A model generated the notes under the pieces. The model was given only the letters and a program-made list of their open reading frames with translations, was not told the DNA's origin and ran no database searches. Of a stretch of 64,000 nt of DNA, positions 24,544-40,699 are shown one piece after another (position 1 is the stretch's first letter; each line of letters starts with the position of its first letter). The position numbers were made by a program, and so were the translations under genes. This DNA is from Quercus robur (lineage: Eukaryota; Streptophyta; Magnoliopsida; Fagales; Fagaceae). Location of the stretch: contig NC_065535.1 in the NCBI RefSeq assembly GCF_932294415.1, positions 26,251,782 to 26,315,781 of the forward strand. Direction: 5' to 3'.

Positions 24544-25879
24544 CTGCTTGGTCTTGACTTATTCTGGACAGTGCTACCAAGATTTTATCTTTTACCTGTA
24601 AATATCTAAATAAAGATGAACTATAATCCATTTTGGATATATTTAGACTATTGATGACTCAATTAAATCTATCCATTTTAAAATAGACAAAGTTTGGCTA
24701 AAAATTGGTTAATGATTGTAAGATAAAATTTGTCTAGATCACACACATTGACCTAAAATTAATGATTGTAAATAATCACCTAAGTTTGGTTTAGTAAGTC
24801 GTGTGTGCATTACACATAACAATGATACATGTCATATTTTTATTGTTAACTATGTTAATACCTAAACTTTGTTCAAATAAAAAAGATACATATTTAGGAT
24901 TTTAAGCTCCACCATGGATTAAGAATTCTAGATAATTTAATCCTCAACTTTTAGCCCAATAATAAAGCCCCCTCAAAAATAAATCAATAAAATAAAAATC
25001 AATAAAATTGGGGGAAAAAACAAATTAAGTTGCAAGTGTACCCTCAAAGTATTGTGGGTATTGAGGAATTTTAATTATGCCTATTTGTGTTGAAAATTTT
25101 AGATTTTAGTTCTTGACATTATATAGCATTTTACTTCGGACCATTTTGTCATACCCATTACGAGTTGGTCATCAAATGCAGCTGAAGTCGGTCACATATG
25201 CTAATTAGTCCAATAAAATGATCATGTCCATGTCAATTAAATAGCCTATTTAAAAAATAATAATAACAAAGTCTCTATATATATAAAAATTACATAAAAT
25301 TAAATACTTTTTTTTTCCAATATTTTCTGGACATTCAAATGGAATGCCAAGAGTTTTAATCAACATATCAACCTAGAAATAAAATATTCAGTTACAACTA
25401 AATAATCTCAACCCACCATACTTAACCACAAAAACAATCACTTCCCATATACTAACAATAAAATAATAAATAAAAAAATCAATTAAAAAGAGAGTTAATC
25501 TATGAGAGACAGCACCCTAGGCCCTTTGACATTTTATTGGGCCGACCCCGCATAAATAGGTGGAGTCATTTTGGTGCCTCTCAAATTGATTGACTATATT
25601 CCCCCCCGCCCCTAGATCGAGGGGTTATATAAAGTCACCACTTATTTTATTAAAATGGAAAAATAAGAAAGTTGTTAATACTGTATTTTGTTCACTCTTA
25701 TTTTGTATGCCAAATACTAATTTTAAGCCAAAAATTGCGAAAATTATAATTTTGATTCCGAGCTCAAGGGAATGCTAAATGTAGTGTGATTTGTCCCAAT
25801 TGAATGCCAGTTTACCAATTTTGAGTGTCTATGGGCAAAATGACCAAAATGCCCCTAATAATCAAAATTTGGTGTCCAA

Positions 25880-27204
25880 GGGAGAACATGGTCTCCTGGT
25901 TTGAGCTCAGACACACCCTTGCCTACACTTTCCACAATTCTGAGCAATAACAATACAATCACGTAACTAAAAAAACTATTTGAAATGTGTTACATTATCC
26001 CTAGCAAGTGTTTAGAACCAAAGCAAGCTTTTTACAGCTTAATCAATTTTAACCTAAACTAAACATACTAGTCCAATTATAAATGACTTAACCAATTTTC
26101 AAACAAAACAAGCTACACTACACAAAGCATGGCAATATAGTAGTGTAAAGGAAATAAAGGGAAAAGCAAGCAAACCACACTAAACACCAAAACGTATTTA
26201 GGAAGAGGAAAACCTAAGCACCGAGCATAAAAACCTCTCCCCCAACCACCAATCGGAAATCTCCACTGGAATGAATAGTTGCAATATATGGATGAACATA
26301 AACCCTCCAAGCTTATTTCTCCTTGTGTACTCAAGCCCTCCAAGCTCTAGCTAGCAACCAACTTCACCAAGTCTTTTCTTCATCTAGCTTACTGAAGAAC
26401 CTCCATTGAAGCACCGATGGAAATACCTCCAATAAAGATTGGATTTAAAGGTGGCTTCTCAAGGTTCCATAAGCTTTCTCTCACTCACAAGGTCTGTGTT
26501 TATGGGTGAGGAAAGAGTTTACAAAATTTCAATCAAAACAATGAAAGAGATGGAAAAGAGAGGATAGAATGTGTTTTTCTCAAAATAAAGTTTCTCTCTC
26601 TTCTTATGCTCAATGTGACTTCTCTTGGATGTCTCTCTTAGGATTTTTAGGGTTTGTATCACCCTTATCAGAAGTCTTTGCCATGCCTCACAACTGTGTG
26701 TATGTGTGTTGGCAAATGTGCATTGACAAGTGCAGTCTAGGGAGTAAAGTACAGAGATCGTGCAACTCGCAACCTAGACGCGCCCTAACGTCACATGGTA
26801 GTTATGAGGTGCATGTCAACGCTCTCATCCAGACCAACTGCAATGTGGATGTCGCGGGCTAGGTAGGTCGGCTCCTAGTTGCCTCTAGGTCATGAAATCT
26901 TTGTCCATGTAGCTTTCCAAATGTAAAGGAGAGACTCAAGTACATCTACCGCAAATTACAATTAAGTCTCGGAAAGTTACATTAAAAATAAAACACAATA
27001 TATACAACTTTGTCATTGAATTAAGCCAACAAAAAATAGACTTCTCACTATTTTATAAACTTATTAGGATTTTTTATTGTAGTTTTTAAAGAGAGAAATT
27101 ATAAACTAATTCAGTTGAATATTAGAACAAACTGAACTGAGAAAGCATTATATTTAACTACTTAAGACTCTAATACCAAATAGACTACTCGTCAAAATTT
27201 AGAG
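25880..27204 (-). pseudogene. ADH exon-4/intron-3 relic, split by a solo LTR (unit B)
   Basis: Exon-4 codons lie at 25939-25880 with an intact acceptor (CTCAG), and intron-3 sequence flanks the LTR (25940-25980 and 27048-27204). It is the duplicate of the unit A relic, so relic and LTR predate the duplication. Confidence 0.8.
25981..27047. mobile_element. Solo LTR (about 1.07 kb) in the ADH relic, unit B
   Basis: TGAAATGTG...TTCTCA flanked by perfect 5-bp duplications CTATT (25976-25980 and 27048-27052). TG...CA ends, a 5-bp target duplication and no internal region define a solo LTR. Confidence 0.8.
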
Positions 27205-27753
27205 CTTAGGAGCTGAATTCCAAAATGTTGATTTATGTTTTGGGTATCCTTTTCTAAAGAACATGGAAATTCTCTTTTGAAAAATAAAGTGGTTTTAATC
27301 TAAAATTTTTCCCCTTTTAAATTTAAGTGCTCTACCCTAAAAAGATAAAAACCATGTATTCTTTGCTTCAAAACCCTTTTTAAAAGAAAACCCATGAAAA
27401 CCATTTTCTTAGAATCAAACCTTTTTTTAAAACATTTAAATTAGGATTTCAAAGCATCTTTTTCCAAACAAGTTTGTTTTTCCCTTTGTTTTGACTTCTC
27501 TCCCAAATGATTTTTGAGCTTAAATCACAATTTTACAAAAACTTTTTTCTCTTTACCATTTCAAAACATAAAACTTGAATTTTTTTGAAAATGAACAAAA
27601 ACCACGGTGTTCATCAAAACCATGGAATCCCTTTTCTTTAAAACCCAACTCTTTTTCATAAATAACCTTGGTTTTAATTTGGGTCTCTAAAAATTATTTT
27701 CCTAAATTTCCTAGATTCTTGCTTTTATGAAAATTCTTTTTTAAAATGCAATC

Positions 27754-28593
27754 TGTTAGGTTCTAAATATTTAGGATTAAATGTTTAGATTCTTATTTTG
27801 TGTATGTTGGCAAACCAAGAACAAAAACATGTCTAGATTAGGTATCAGACATTGCTCAATATTGTACAAATCAAAATTCAAGAACATTCAAGCTGCAGAA
27901 AGAAAAGTCAAGTTCTGTGAAGCTCAACCAATTGAAAATCACAGATAAGTAAATTCTGCAGAATTTAAATCAGGCCCAAGCCCGCGAAAACGTTTAGGGT
28001 TTCAATCCAACACTACAAGGTATAATGGAAAACCCTAATTATGTTTTAGAAGCTCTTGGAAGTCTTGTGAGTTACTCCTGTGAGATTTGTGAGGTTTCTG
28101 TAACCTTTTAACTCTACAAGCGTCTACCAGAACGAGATCTATAATCAAGAACTGGTGAAAACAAGTTGTCGCATAAAGATTTACTACTGATGGTGATCTA
28201 AAACCTTTGAATGGGATCTCAAAGTCACAAACAGGGAGTTTATGTTCAGCAAATCCAAGATAGAAGAGCCCGTGGAGTTGGAGCTGCACATGGTCGTGTT
28301 AGTAAGTTCTACTTATGTTAGCTTTAGATTTAAGGTTTAAATATATTGTAATCTTTCATTCTATCATAGTGGAATTGTTTACCTTGAGGATAGCTAGGTT
28401 AAATCCTCCTCAAGTTTTTACCTTGGAATGATTTGTTTTCATTGGTTTTCCTGGGTCACCATATTACTATCTTCTTTACTTTTTGACACCAATTAATATG
28501 TTTGCATGTGTTTAACCTAGATCTCATAATTAACCTAAGTAAATACTTGGCTAATTCATTAGGTTAAACAAATCTGTTTTTTAAGGGGTCTAA

Positions 28594-28635
<42 letters not shown>

Positions 28636-28636
28636 A
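27754..28636 (+). mobile_element. Copia-type LTR insertion with a 3' poly(A)-like run
   Basis: Starts TGTTAGGTTCTAAATATT and is flanked by CAATC (27749-27753) and CAATC (28637-28641). The 3' half has GTGGAATTGTTTACCTTGAG and AGTTTTTACCTTGG boxes resembling the U5 of plant copia LTRs. It ends in a run of about 40 A then CACA. Read as a solo LTR whose end contains an expanded A tract, or a polyadenylated LTR transcript that re-inserted. Confidence 0.55.
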
Positions 28637-30600
28637 CAATCCTCTCTTCCAAATGTTTTAAAATCAAGTTTTAGGTAAGTTTTCTTTAAAAAAGTTTGAT
28701 GTTTCATTCTATTAAAAAAGAAAGGTAAGTTTTCAAAAAAGTTTTTACACTTTAAAAGTTTAGTTTCTTTAAAGTCATGCACAAAAAAATGCTTTTATCT
28801 TCTTGAAATTAGCACTTTGTTTATGTTTTTTTTTTTCATAAAAGGAAAGCTTATTTTCATGTAAAATCAAGAGAAGCCATTTTTAGGTCTTTTCCCAAAA
28901 AAAAAAGTGTAAACCTTAGTTTCAAAATAAATTTTTTCCAAAAGTCATGAGTTTTCCTAAAAGAAATTGCTCATCTTTCCAAAGATAAGTTTTGAGGTAT
29001 TTTTTGTATAGTTCATTTTAAACCTTTTGGAATTGCATTCTTTTTTGAGGTTTGTGTCCATGGTTCATTTCCATTGAACCAATAGACACCAATCAAGTTA
29101 ACATATCCCCGTTTCCTATTTGCACTAATGTTTTGGTTCATTATATTTGTACATGAGAATGAGGAATTGCAGGATAAAATTGCTAAAATATGACATCTTT
29201 CCTTCCCTCTCTTTTATTGTTTATGTATGTATTCGCATGTTAAATATATAATAAATAATATTCACATGTTAAATTATATGTATTATTTTTGCAACATAGT
29301 AAAGTCTCACATGTTATGTAAATATATTTCACATGTTTTGTTTGTAAATAATTATTTGCCAAAAATATTCACATGATATGGTATATGTAAATAAATACTC
29401 ATATATATTGATTGTACATAATGTTTTTTCAAAAATCAAATGCCAAGTATCTAAATATTTTCTTTAAAGCGTTAATGTTGGAATTAAAACTAAAATGGGT
29501 GACTATCCTTTGGATAGGTGTTGTGGGGTGCCTAACACCTTCCTCACCCATAACTGAACTTTTGAATCCAAAATTTTTGGTTTGAGAAGTTGGTTTACCT
29601 TAATTAATTAATAACCCTTGAATCAGTTTTGAGTTAATTTGGTAAAACAAACTAGACAAATAGGTGACCAATCACACCTAATACAAAGTCAATGGTTGGT
29701 GGTAACTCCTTAAAATAAAAATAAGAACAGAGACACACACAGCTCACCTAGCCAAAGGAACTCTTTATGTGAAAAATGTTTTTGGAAGAGAAAAATCCTG
29801 CATAAACCCTAAGCATGCATACGCATCCTTGAGTATCCATATGCATACTTAAGTCATGCGTATGTAGCCTCGAGTATGCATACGCATAAGGGTTTCAGAA
29901 ATGACATGCAAGGAAAGTTTTGATGGAAAATGTAGCAGAGCTAATCCCACATCACCTGGGAAGAGTCCTGTCATTCTCTTTAAACACTATAAAAAGGCCA
30001 CATGGCTCTTTTCCCAAAACACACCAAATCTACTCCAAAAAAGTGATCAAAGAGAAGTTTTTTACTTCAAAAAACATCTTTAAACTAAAGTTTCTTCATT
30101 GGGACCTATTTAAGTCAATTTATGCATGATTAAGTCTAGGGTCAAAAAAATAACACATTTTATTGCTTTATAGTCCAGATCACATGATTAGGGTTTATGT
30201 CTGATGAACAATATGACCATACATTGAACATAGTCATGCATTGATGCATAGGTGTTATGGTGATGATGCAGTAAGGTAAGTGAGGTAAAACATACATAAT
30301 CACATGAACTTGCATATGAATTTGATTGTGAACATGATATGCTTGATAAACATGATGGATATGCTTGGTTGATGCCATGAGTGGATGATGATATGCATGC
30401 TGCCTTGTTAATGCTACCGCTATATGACATGCTTACTACCTTGATGATAATATGAAGAAGTGAATAATAGCATAAGATGATAAATGTTTTTGTGCTAATA
30501 TATGTACATGATTAGATGAATGTTGGGTATATACATGTGTGGATGCCATGCTTAGATGAATGTTAGGTTGGATGCTAAATGCATGTTAGGACATATCGTG
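28637..30600. other. AT-rich retroelement debris with one TATA box
   Basis: No gene seen. Around 29500-29720 lies repeat text of retroelement style (GTGGGGTGCCTAACACCTTCC). At 29815-29890 GCATACGCAT-type motifs recur four times. A clean TATAAAAAGG at 29988 with a following leader looks like an LTR promoter. 30200-30600 is rich in ATGATG/CATG words without a convincing frame. Confidence 0.4.
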
Positions 30601-30619
30601 TGTGTGTGTCTGTGTGTTT

Positions 30620-31310
30620 ACAGTGTGGTTTGCTGCAGTTTTGGGTCATTTTAAGCTCCATATTTTGTGGTACAGTTTGGCCAAAACCATAACCGCACCG
30701 CACCGCACCTCAATTTTGTAGTCAAATGTAAGGTGCGATGTAGTTCAGTGTATAAGGTGCGGTTTGGTCAGTTTTAGGATGGTATATTTTTCAAGATGGC
30801 ATAACCAATTTCTAATTTACTATTAATAATCATGACAATAAGATAGTAAGTTTTTTAAAATATATATATATATATATGTATAATATGTATAGCAAAAAAA
30901 GTAACACAAATATATACAAGACCAAAAAAAAAAAATCCATGATAGATTGATAGTAAACAAAAAGTACCACAAATATATAGCATATACAAAACAAAATAAT
31001 AATATTAAACTTTTGAACTTTTGATTTTGTAAGAGTAAGTGTGAAACAGAAAAGTGAATGATGTTTTGAACTTTTGATTTTGTATTTAACTAAAACAAAG
31101 TCATTTTAATGTGAAACTAGAATGCACTAGCACTAGGTTAGTCACTTACTTCATATAATATTTAACTATTAATATATATTTAATATAAAATAAATAAATA
31201 TATATGGGTACGGTACGATACGGGTTTTTATGGTTTTCTTATTATAAAACCCCACTCTGCACCACAAAATGCTGTGCGGTGCGGTTCATTACCCCAACAT
31301 GTGATTATTT
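30620..31310. mobile_element. Possible hAT-like MITE with GCGGTGCGG-type subterminal repeats
   Basis: Near the left, ATTTTGTGGTACAG and ACCGCACCGCACCGCACC; near the right, CTGCACCACAAAAT and GTGCGGTGCGGTTC in inverted orientation. The AT-rich interior has no ORF. Exact ends and target duplication were not resolved. Confidence 0.3.
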
Positions 31311-32797
31311 AGTTTACAACTCCTGAACAATCTATTATAAAATATTAAGGTTACAAGTACAAGGAATCTTACCATATCTTGAAGTACCTACCTACATTAG
31401 AACCTACTAATCTATCAAAGCTCAGCTCCAACCCAATTGAACTGATCTTTCTTCATACTTCTTCTGTGCATGAATCTCCTATCCATGAGTAACTCTTACA
31501 ACAATTCTTAATTGATGCAATTGAACTTTGCAGTAGCTTCACAAAAAACACCAATAAGATCTTCAATGGTTGGTGCCGAAGAAGATATATATACTTGGTT
31601 CAAAACCCAAATAGGTGGAGGCTAGGGTTTTCTCTCAGAAATACTTAGGGTTTTTTCATTTTTGCCTCTATAACCTTATTTAAAGACAAACTTAATGGGC
31701 CTTTAAATAAACCCTCCAACTAGGTTACAAAAAACCATAATTATAGTCATTTAAAATAAAGCATTTTTGGCAAAAAAAAACAGTTGCCATGAATCTCAAC
31801 AGGTCAACAAATTGTGTCACTACCATTAAGCTATCATTTGAACTCCCATTTATACAATTATTAAGAGAATAGAAATTTTTGGTATTCACTTTTTAAATGA
31901 TTTAAAATGTTGGATATGTTTTAACCCATGGTATGGCTTTCTACTGAGTTTAACTAAATTCACTTTAACAAAGTGAAGAATTAATTTAATTCTATTTGCA
32001 ATTTGGATAGATAGAATGATAATAAATAAGCCACAACACACACACACACACACACACACACAAAGACATTACGTGATTTCAAAAAAAAAAAAAAATTGTA
32101 AGGGACAAAAACTCTTCGAGACCTAGTCTAGTAAGCATAATCCACTATGAAGATAATTGTAGTACATAACGACTTACAAAACCTCTAGCTATGCAATGTA
32201 CATGTATTTGAGCCTCCAACTCCTGCTAGCAACAAACTACACATGTCATTCCTCTTCACAGTCTCCAAATACAAGTTGCGATGTTGACCTCAAGTCCAAT
32301 CACTCAAGGACATTTGGTGTATTGGTAAAATTCTCCTCTCAATGATGTTCAATGGAAGGGGTTAAAGTTATGTGAGGATACAAGGATTTCACTCAAGGGT
32401 CAAAGAAGGCCTCTACCTTCATTCTATATGGATTAGGGTTTTTTTTTGTTTTTTTTTTTTTCATTCTTATTCTTAGTACAGATCAAGGATTGGATGCCTA
32501 CTCATAGATTTGGAATTTTTCATACGGCAAGTTTCTAGGTAGCTAGCTTGATCGAGGTGATAGGTGAGTGTCAAGCAACTTTCTCTATGGCTAAATTTAA
32601 TTCATTCTATAGACATCTTGCTTGAGACTTTAGACTTTGCTCAACGGTAACCTTCACAACAGCAACATTAGCTTTTTCTTTCAGCCCTTCTTCCTTGATT
32701 ACTCAGTTGATTACAACTCAAATAAAATTGTTACATGGTAATTAATGCGAATACATTTAAAACTTTGACATGGAATTTGCTAACACTAGTATAATCA
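31311..32797. other. Spacer, probable LTR debris, (CA)n microsatellite
   Basis: No gene seen. A (CA)n run lies at 32036-32062. 31380-31740 has LTR-leader-like text (TAGGGTTTTCTCTC). Nothing else supportable. Confidence 0.4.
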
Positions 32798-33164
32798 TGA
32801 GAATTTGATAAAAGAATCTATATTGCATTACTAGAAAATGAATGTTCATCAAGTATATATACAAAGTCTGAGAGAAACTAACTTCTAACTAACTCCACGC
32901 TATACGGATCTAGCCTCTACAACCAATCAGATTATTACACGTGTATATGAGTAATAGCTATCAATTAAACTAATCCTAAACTACAAGTAGTATAGCTGTT
33001 TTAATAGTATGGCTGTTTTAAATTAAAACACCGTCATTTATGCAATCATAGCTACAACTCTTCCATTGCTCTGTTTTGATACTCTACCTCTCTGCCTGAG
33101 TTAACAACTGAAATTCAAACTTGCTTGACCTTCAACCTGAGTTCTTGATCTTGTCCTTCTAATA
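32798..33164 (-). repeat. 3' LTR of the deleted copia element
   Basis: Matches 34561-34922. On the minus strand it begins TATTAG instead of TGTTAG and lacks 12 bases found in the 5' LTR. Confidence 0.85.
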
Positions 33165-34546
33165 CTCCCCTCAAGAGGAATAAGGGCATGTATATTGATC
33201 ATGTTCATCTTGGATAGAAGATGAGAAAATTGTTGTGAATTCAGTGCCTTTGTTAAGAGATCCCCAACTTGTGATTTAGTCCTAATGTGCAATAGTCTAA
33301 TTACTTTAGCCAAAGCCTTATCTTTGACAACATGGCAATTTATCACAATATGTTTTGTTCTCTCATGGAATATAGGGTTAGCTGCAATATGTAGTGCAGC
33401 TTGGCTATCACTGAAAAGTAAAGCTACCTTTGAGTGAGAAATTTGAATGTCCTTGAGAAAACTGATCAACCACAAAATTTCACATACTGCAACAGCCATT
33501 GCTCGATACTTCGATTTTGCTGATGAGCGTGAGATAGTCTACTGTTTCTTAGACTTCCAAGAGACTAAAGACTCACCAATGAAGACACAATAACTAGTGG
33601 TTGACCTCCTGGTATCTAGACAAGCAGCCCAATCTCCATCCACAAATGCTTTGATGTGTAACTCAGATTTGCTAGAGAATAATAGACCCTGCCCAGGACT
33701 GCCTTTGATGTATTACAGAATTTTATTAGCTACTTGAAGATGTGGCAGCCTTGGTTTAGCCATAAATTAACTAAGTTTGTGAACTGCAAAAGTAATATCT
33801 AGCCTTGTAATAGTTAAGTAGAGCAACCTCCCAATCAGCCTCCTATACATACTAGGATCCTTCAATTCTTGCCCTTCATACTTGCTTAATTTTAGATTCT
33901 GCTCCATGGGAACTTTTGCTAGTTTACAACCCAATAGACCTGCATCTTCCAACAGCTCCAAGGCGTATTTTCTTTGACAAAGACTTATGCCTTCCTTGGA
34001 TTTTGCCACTTCCAAGCCTAAGAAAAACTTCAAATCTCCTAAGTCCTTGACTTTGAATTGTTTATCCAGCAGCACCTTAAGATCTACCACTGCTTGAGCA
34101 TTATCACTAACAATGAGGACATCATCCACATACACTAATAGAGCAACAAAAGAACTAGAACTGCTTCTTGTAAACAAGGAATAATCCGCTTTAGATTGAT
34201 GGAAGCCTAGTTGGATCAACGCATGAGAAAATTTGGAAAATCATTGTCTAGATGCCTGCTTAAGGCCATACAAGGACTTATTGAGCTTACAAACAACCTC
34301 CCCCTTGCTATGAAAGCCTAGGGCCAAGACCATGTAAACCTCTTCATCAAGGTCACCATGCAAAAATGCATTATTGACATCAAGTTGGGATAAATACCAC
34401 CCTTTCACAGCAGCCTCCGCAAGTAAGGCTTTATAGTCCAGCCCTTTCCTTTGTGTAAAACCCTTTGCAATCAATCTGGCTTTGTATCTCTCAACAGTAC
34501 CATATGCCTTATACTTAACTTTGTAAACCCACCTACAACCTATAGC
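33165..34546 (-). pseudogene. Copia reverse transcriptase/RNase H remnant
   Basis: In order on the minus strand: [10 protein letters not shown], the RT palm with [32 protein letters not shown], the catalytic YVDDVL motif, [15 protein letters not shown], then RNase H with [20 protein letters not shown]. In-frame stops occur after KQASRQ (34243-34241), after FAVHKLS (33769-33767) and before [10 protein letters not shown] (about 33540). Each fits one C-to-T or G-to-A change. Upstream pol and gag are absent, so this cannot move on its own. Confidence 0.9.
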
Positions 34547-34558
34547 GCTTTGATATCA
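34547..34558 (-). other. Primer-binding site of the copia element
   Basis: TGATATCAAAGC, two bases after the 5' LTR end; it resembles the usual initiator-Met tRNA primer-binding site TGGTATCAGAGC with two changes. Confidence 0.6.
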
Positions 34559-34560
34559 TA

Positions 34561-34922
34561 TGAAATTTGATGAGAGAATTCTATATGGCATTACCAAAAA
34601 ATGAATGTACATCAGGTATATCTACAAAGTCTGAGAGAAACTAACTTCTAACTAACTCCACACTATACGGATCTAGCCTCTACAACCTATCAGATTATTA
34701 CACATGTATATAAGTAATAGCTATCAATTAAACTAATCCTAAACTACAAGTAGTATAGCTGTTTTAAATTAAAACACTGTCGTTTATGCAGTCACAGCTA
34801 CAACTCTTCCATTACTCTATTTTGATACTCTGCCTCTCTGCCTGAGTCAACAATTGCAATCCAAACTTGCTCGACCTTCAACCTAAGTCCTTAATCTTGT
34901 CCTTCTGATGATAATCCTAACA
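34561..34922 (-). repeat. 5' LTR of the deleted copia element
   Basis: On the minus strand begins TGTTAGGATTATCATC and ends TTTCA; same sequence as 32798-33164 with scattered differences. Confidence 0.85.
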
Positions 34923-35318
34923 CAAAGAGAGATGCTACGTCTACAACATTTTTACAATAAATTACAAGTGGTTTGTTGTTATTGGTTCAAATTTCAAACT
35001 AACGCTAAGATTACTTTTTTGCCAATAACAACTAGTAACAACTTACCACTTAAGATTTGTTGTAAAAATGTTGTAAACATATCATTTATCTAACACAAAA
35101 TACCTTTATACATTAATCACAATAAATTATTAATTGCACATATAATAAATGATAACACCTTCCCATATTTAGATAGTTTCTCACTATTAATTTTCACATA
35201 AAACAGTATTTTAAAACAGTATCACAGAAGATAGTTTTTTTATTATTTTAGAAAATCAAAAAAGGTAAGAAGAAACCAAAAAAACAGCTAGATATAGAAA
35301 AACAAATAAAATGAAGAA

Positions 35319-35870
35319 TCAAAATCGAAAGAGAACATTGAGAATCCCAGAAATAACATCACAAAGATGCTCCACCAGTTCTTCCCTCTTTACCAACATT
35401 GCTGGATACGTTAGCCCTGTAGTCCCTCTAAATGCATCCCCACAGTCTTTGGGATACAGCTTCGCAGCATTCACCTCCAGCCTCGCAAGATTATATTGGT
35501 AAATACGCAAGGCCTTGCGTGACTCATCAAATGCTTTGCTCGCATTTGCATACATCTCTGAGCACAACCTCACCATCCGCTGAAATACAGGGCTTACACC
35601 ATTCTTAAACTGTAGGTTCAGAAGGTAAAGGGACGTGGCTGAAGCACTTTCTTCTGCTTTCTGGATCACAATTTCTGCTAAACCTTTTGTGGTTGATGTG
35701 TTACTTAATGGATCGGAGTTTATGGTTGATATACAAAGCTCAGGGTATTGGGTGCTTTGGCATGTCTTTAGTATCAAGTCTTGGTCACTTGCTACAAGAG
35801 AGAAATGGTGGAGTAGTAGATATGTGAGTGATGAGAGGAAAAGTAGTAGAAAGGAGGAAGCTGGAACCAT
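35319..35870 (-). CDS. Invertase/pectin methylesterase inhibitor-like (PMEI) protein
   Basis: Single-exon frame of 183 residues from the ATG at 35870. The frame stays open further upstream, but this is the first in-frame ATG, and it gives a good signal peptide (MVPASSFLLLFLSSLTYLLL...), so it is preferred. The mature part opens with LILKTCQSTQYPELC, the first disulfide hairpin of the PMEI four-helix fold, followed by LCSEMYANA (about residue 103) and DCGDAFRG (about 142), the second Cys pair. Length and cysteine spacing fit the family. Such proteins bind pectin methylesterase in the wall or acid invertase in the wall or vacuole; sequence alone does not decide which. No intron or damage seen. 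It lies between transposon debris and ADH copy 3, with no evident link to either. Confidence 0.88.
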   Translation of the reverse strand: MVPASSFLLLFLSSLTYLLLHHFSLVASDQDLILKTCQSTQYPELCISTINSDPLSNTSTTKGLAEIVIQKAEESASATSLYLLNLQFKNGVSPVFQRMVRLCSEMYANASKAFDESRKALRIYQYNLARLEVNAAKLYPKDCGDAFRGTTGLTYPAMLVKREELVEHLCDVISGILNVLFRF

Positions 35871-35954
35871 GGGACAATGGGAATGAAATATCTGTTGCTG
35901 CAATGGTAATAGGGAAACAATGAAAACAATAAATGGGTTATCTTTTCCTGTCAC

Positions 35955-36313
35955 GAACTCTGTGATGTTTTAGGAAGGGTTTCCTCATCCAGAGTTTATG
36001 TGAGGAAATTTGAAGAGCATTTCTTTCCAAAAATTTACTCCCACCAGTTTTGAGCTTTCTATTGGCCAAGATTGATGATTTTAATGAGTTTGAAAATGAA
36101 TTCATTAATATTTCTGTAACACCCTGCAGGTTCAGTTACTTCCCCCGACCATTAATAGATAGAACCGTTGCCATTGCAACAACCTATAGATTGGGAGTCA
36201 AGAGTGTCCCAATCGCCCCACAAACACACACACACACACACATATATACACATACAAACATATTCAACATTGTAGGTAATGCTTTTTTATAAATATATAA
36301 ATTTAAAAATAAA

Positions 36314-36351
<38 letters not shown>

Positions 36352-36700
36352 TTTGACCCCATGGCATGACATTGGCATCATAATTATTGCTCTTATAGAC
36401 CGGATTTAAACCCAAGTTTTTCATCCAAGATTTAAACCCTGTGGATACACATGCGGAAACAAATTTCATAATGACAACAATATAAAGATATCCATCCAAT
36501 AATGATATTACAGATTAGTCAAAAGGAGAACATAAATAAAATTTTTATTTATTGTTAAGATAACACAAACAAGTAACATAAACTGTTCACTCAAAAAAAA
36601 AAAAAAAAAAGTAACATAAACTGCTTCTCTTTACATATCAAGTTCATAAACTCTTATTCAAAATTGCTAGCAAGATCTCTGGGCTTCAATGATACACACC
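35955..36700. other. Spacer with microsatellites between PMEI gene and ADH copy 3
   Basis: Holds an (AC)n run at 36224-36242, a poly(A) run near 36317-36349 and, from about 36545, the 3' UTR of ADH copy 3. Bases just above 35870 are the presumed PMEI promoter. No other gene seen. Confidence 0.4.
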
Positions 36701-36718
36701 ATCTTGATCAGTAATGTT

Positions 36719-40583
<3,865 letters not shown>

Positions 40584-40670
40584 GGCTTAAACTTGGATGA
40601 TTTTTCTGAGTGAAATTAGAGATCACTTTTGTTTTGATTGTGAGTGCTCTGTCAGTGGTGGTACTATATG

Positions 40671-40680
40671 GTATATATAC
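40671..40680 (-). promoter_or_regulatory. TATA box of ADH copy 3
   Basis: GTATATATAC, about 90 bp before the ATG at 40583; position matches the TATA-like boxes of copies 1 and 2. Confidence 0.55.
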
Positions 40681-40699
40681 ACTGTTGGTTTAAGAGAAT

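Larger units (their letters stand above)
32798..34922 (-). mobile_element. Internally deleted Ty1/copia retrotransposon
   Basis: Minus orientation: 5' LTR 34922-34561, primer-binding site 34558-34547, reverse transcriptase and RNase H, polypurine tract (GAGGGGAG, about 33172-33165), 3' LTR 33164-32798. gag, protease and integrase are missing: the primer-binding site is followed directly by the first conserved RT codons ([14 protein letters not shown]). LTRs are about 362 and 367 bp and similar, with a 12-bp length difference near their start. I could not find a clear 5-bp target duplication. Confidence 0.85.

Noticed and set aside
29815-29890. Four spaced GCATACGCAT-type words, considered as a CRISPR-like or operator array
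   Set aside because: Spacing and sequence are irregular, and a plant nuclear context excludes CRISPR; more likely part of an LTR leader.
36224-36349. ORFs across (AC)n and poly(A) runs near 36184-36499
   Set aside because: Low-complexity translation of microsatellites.
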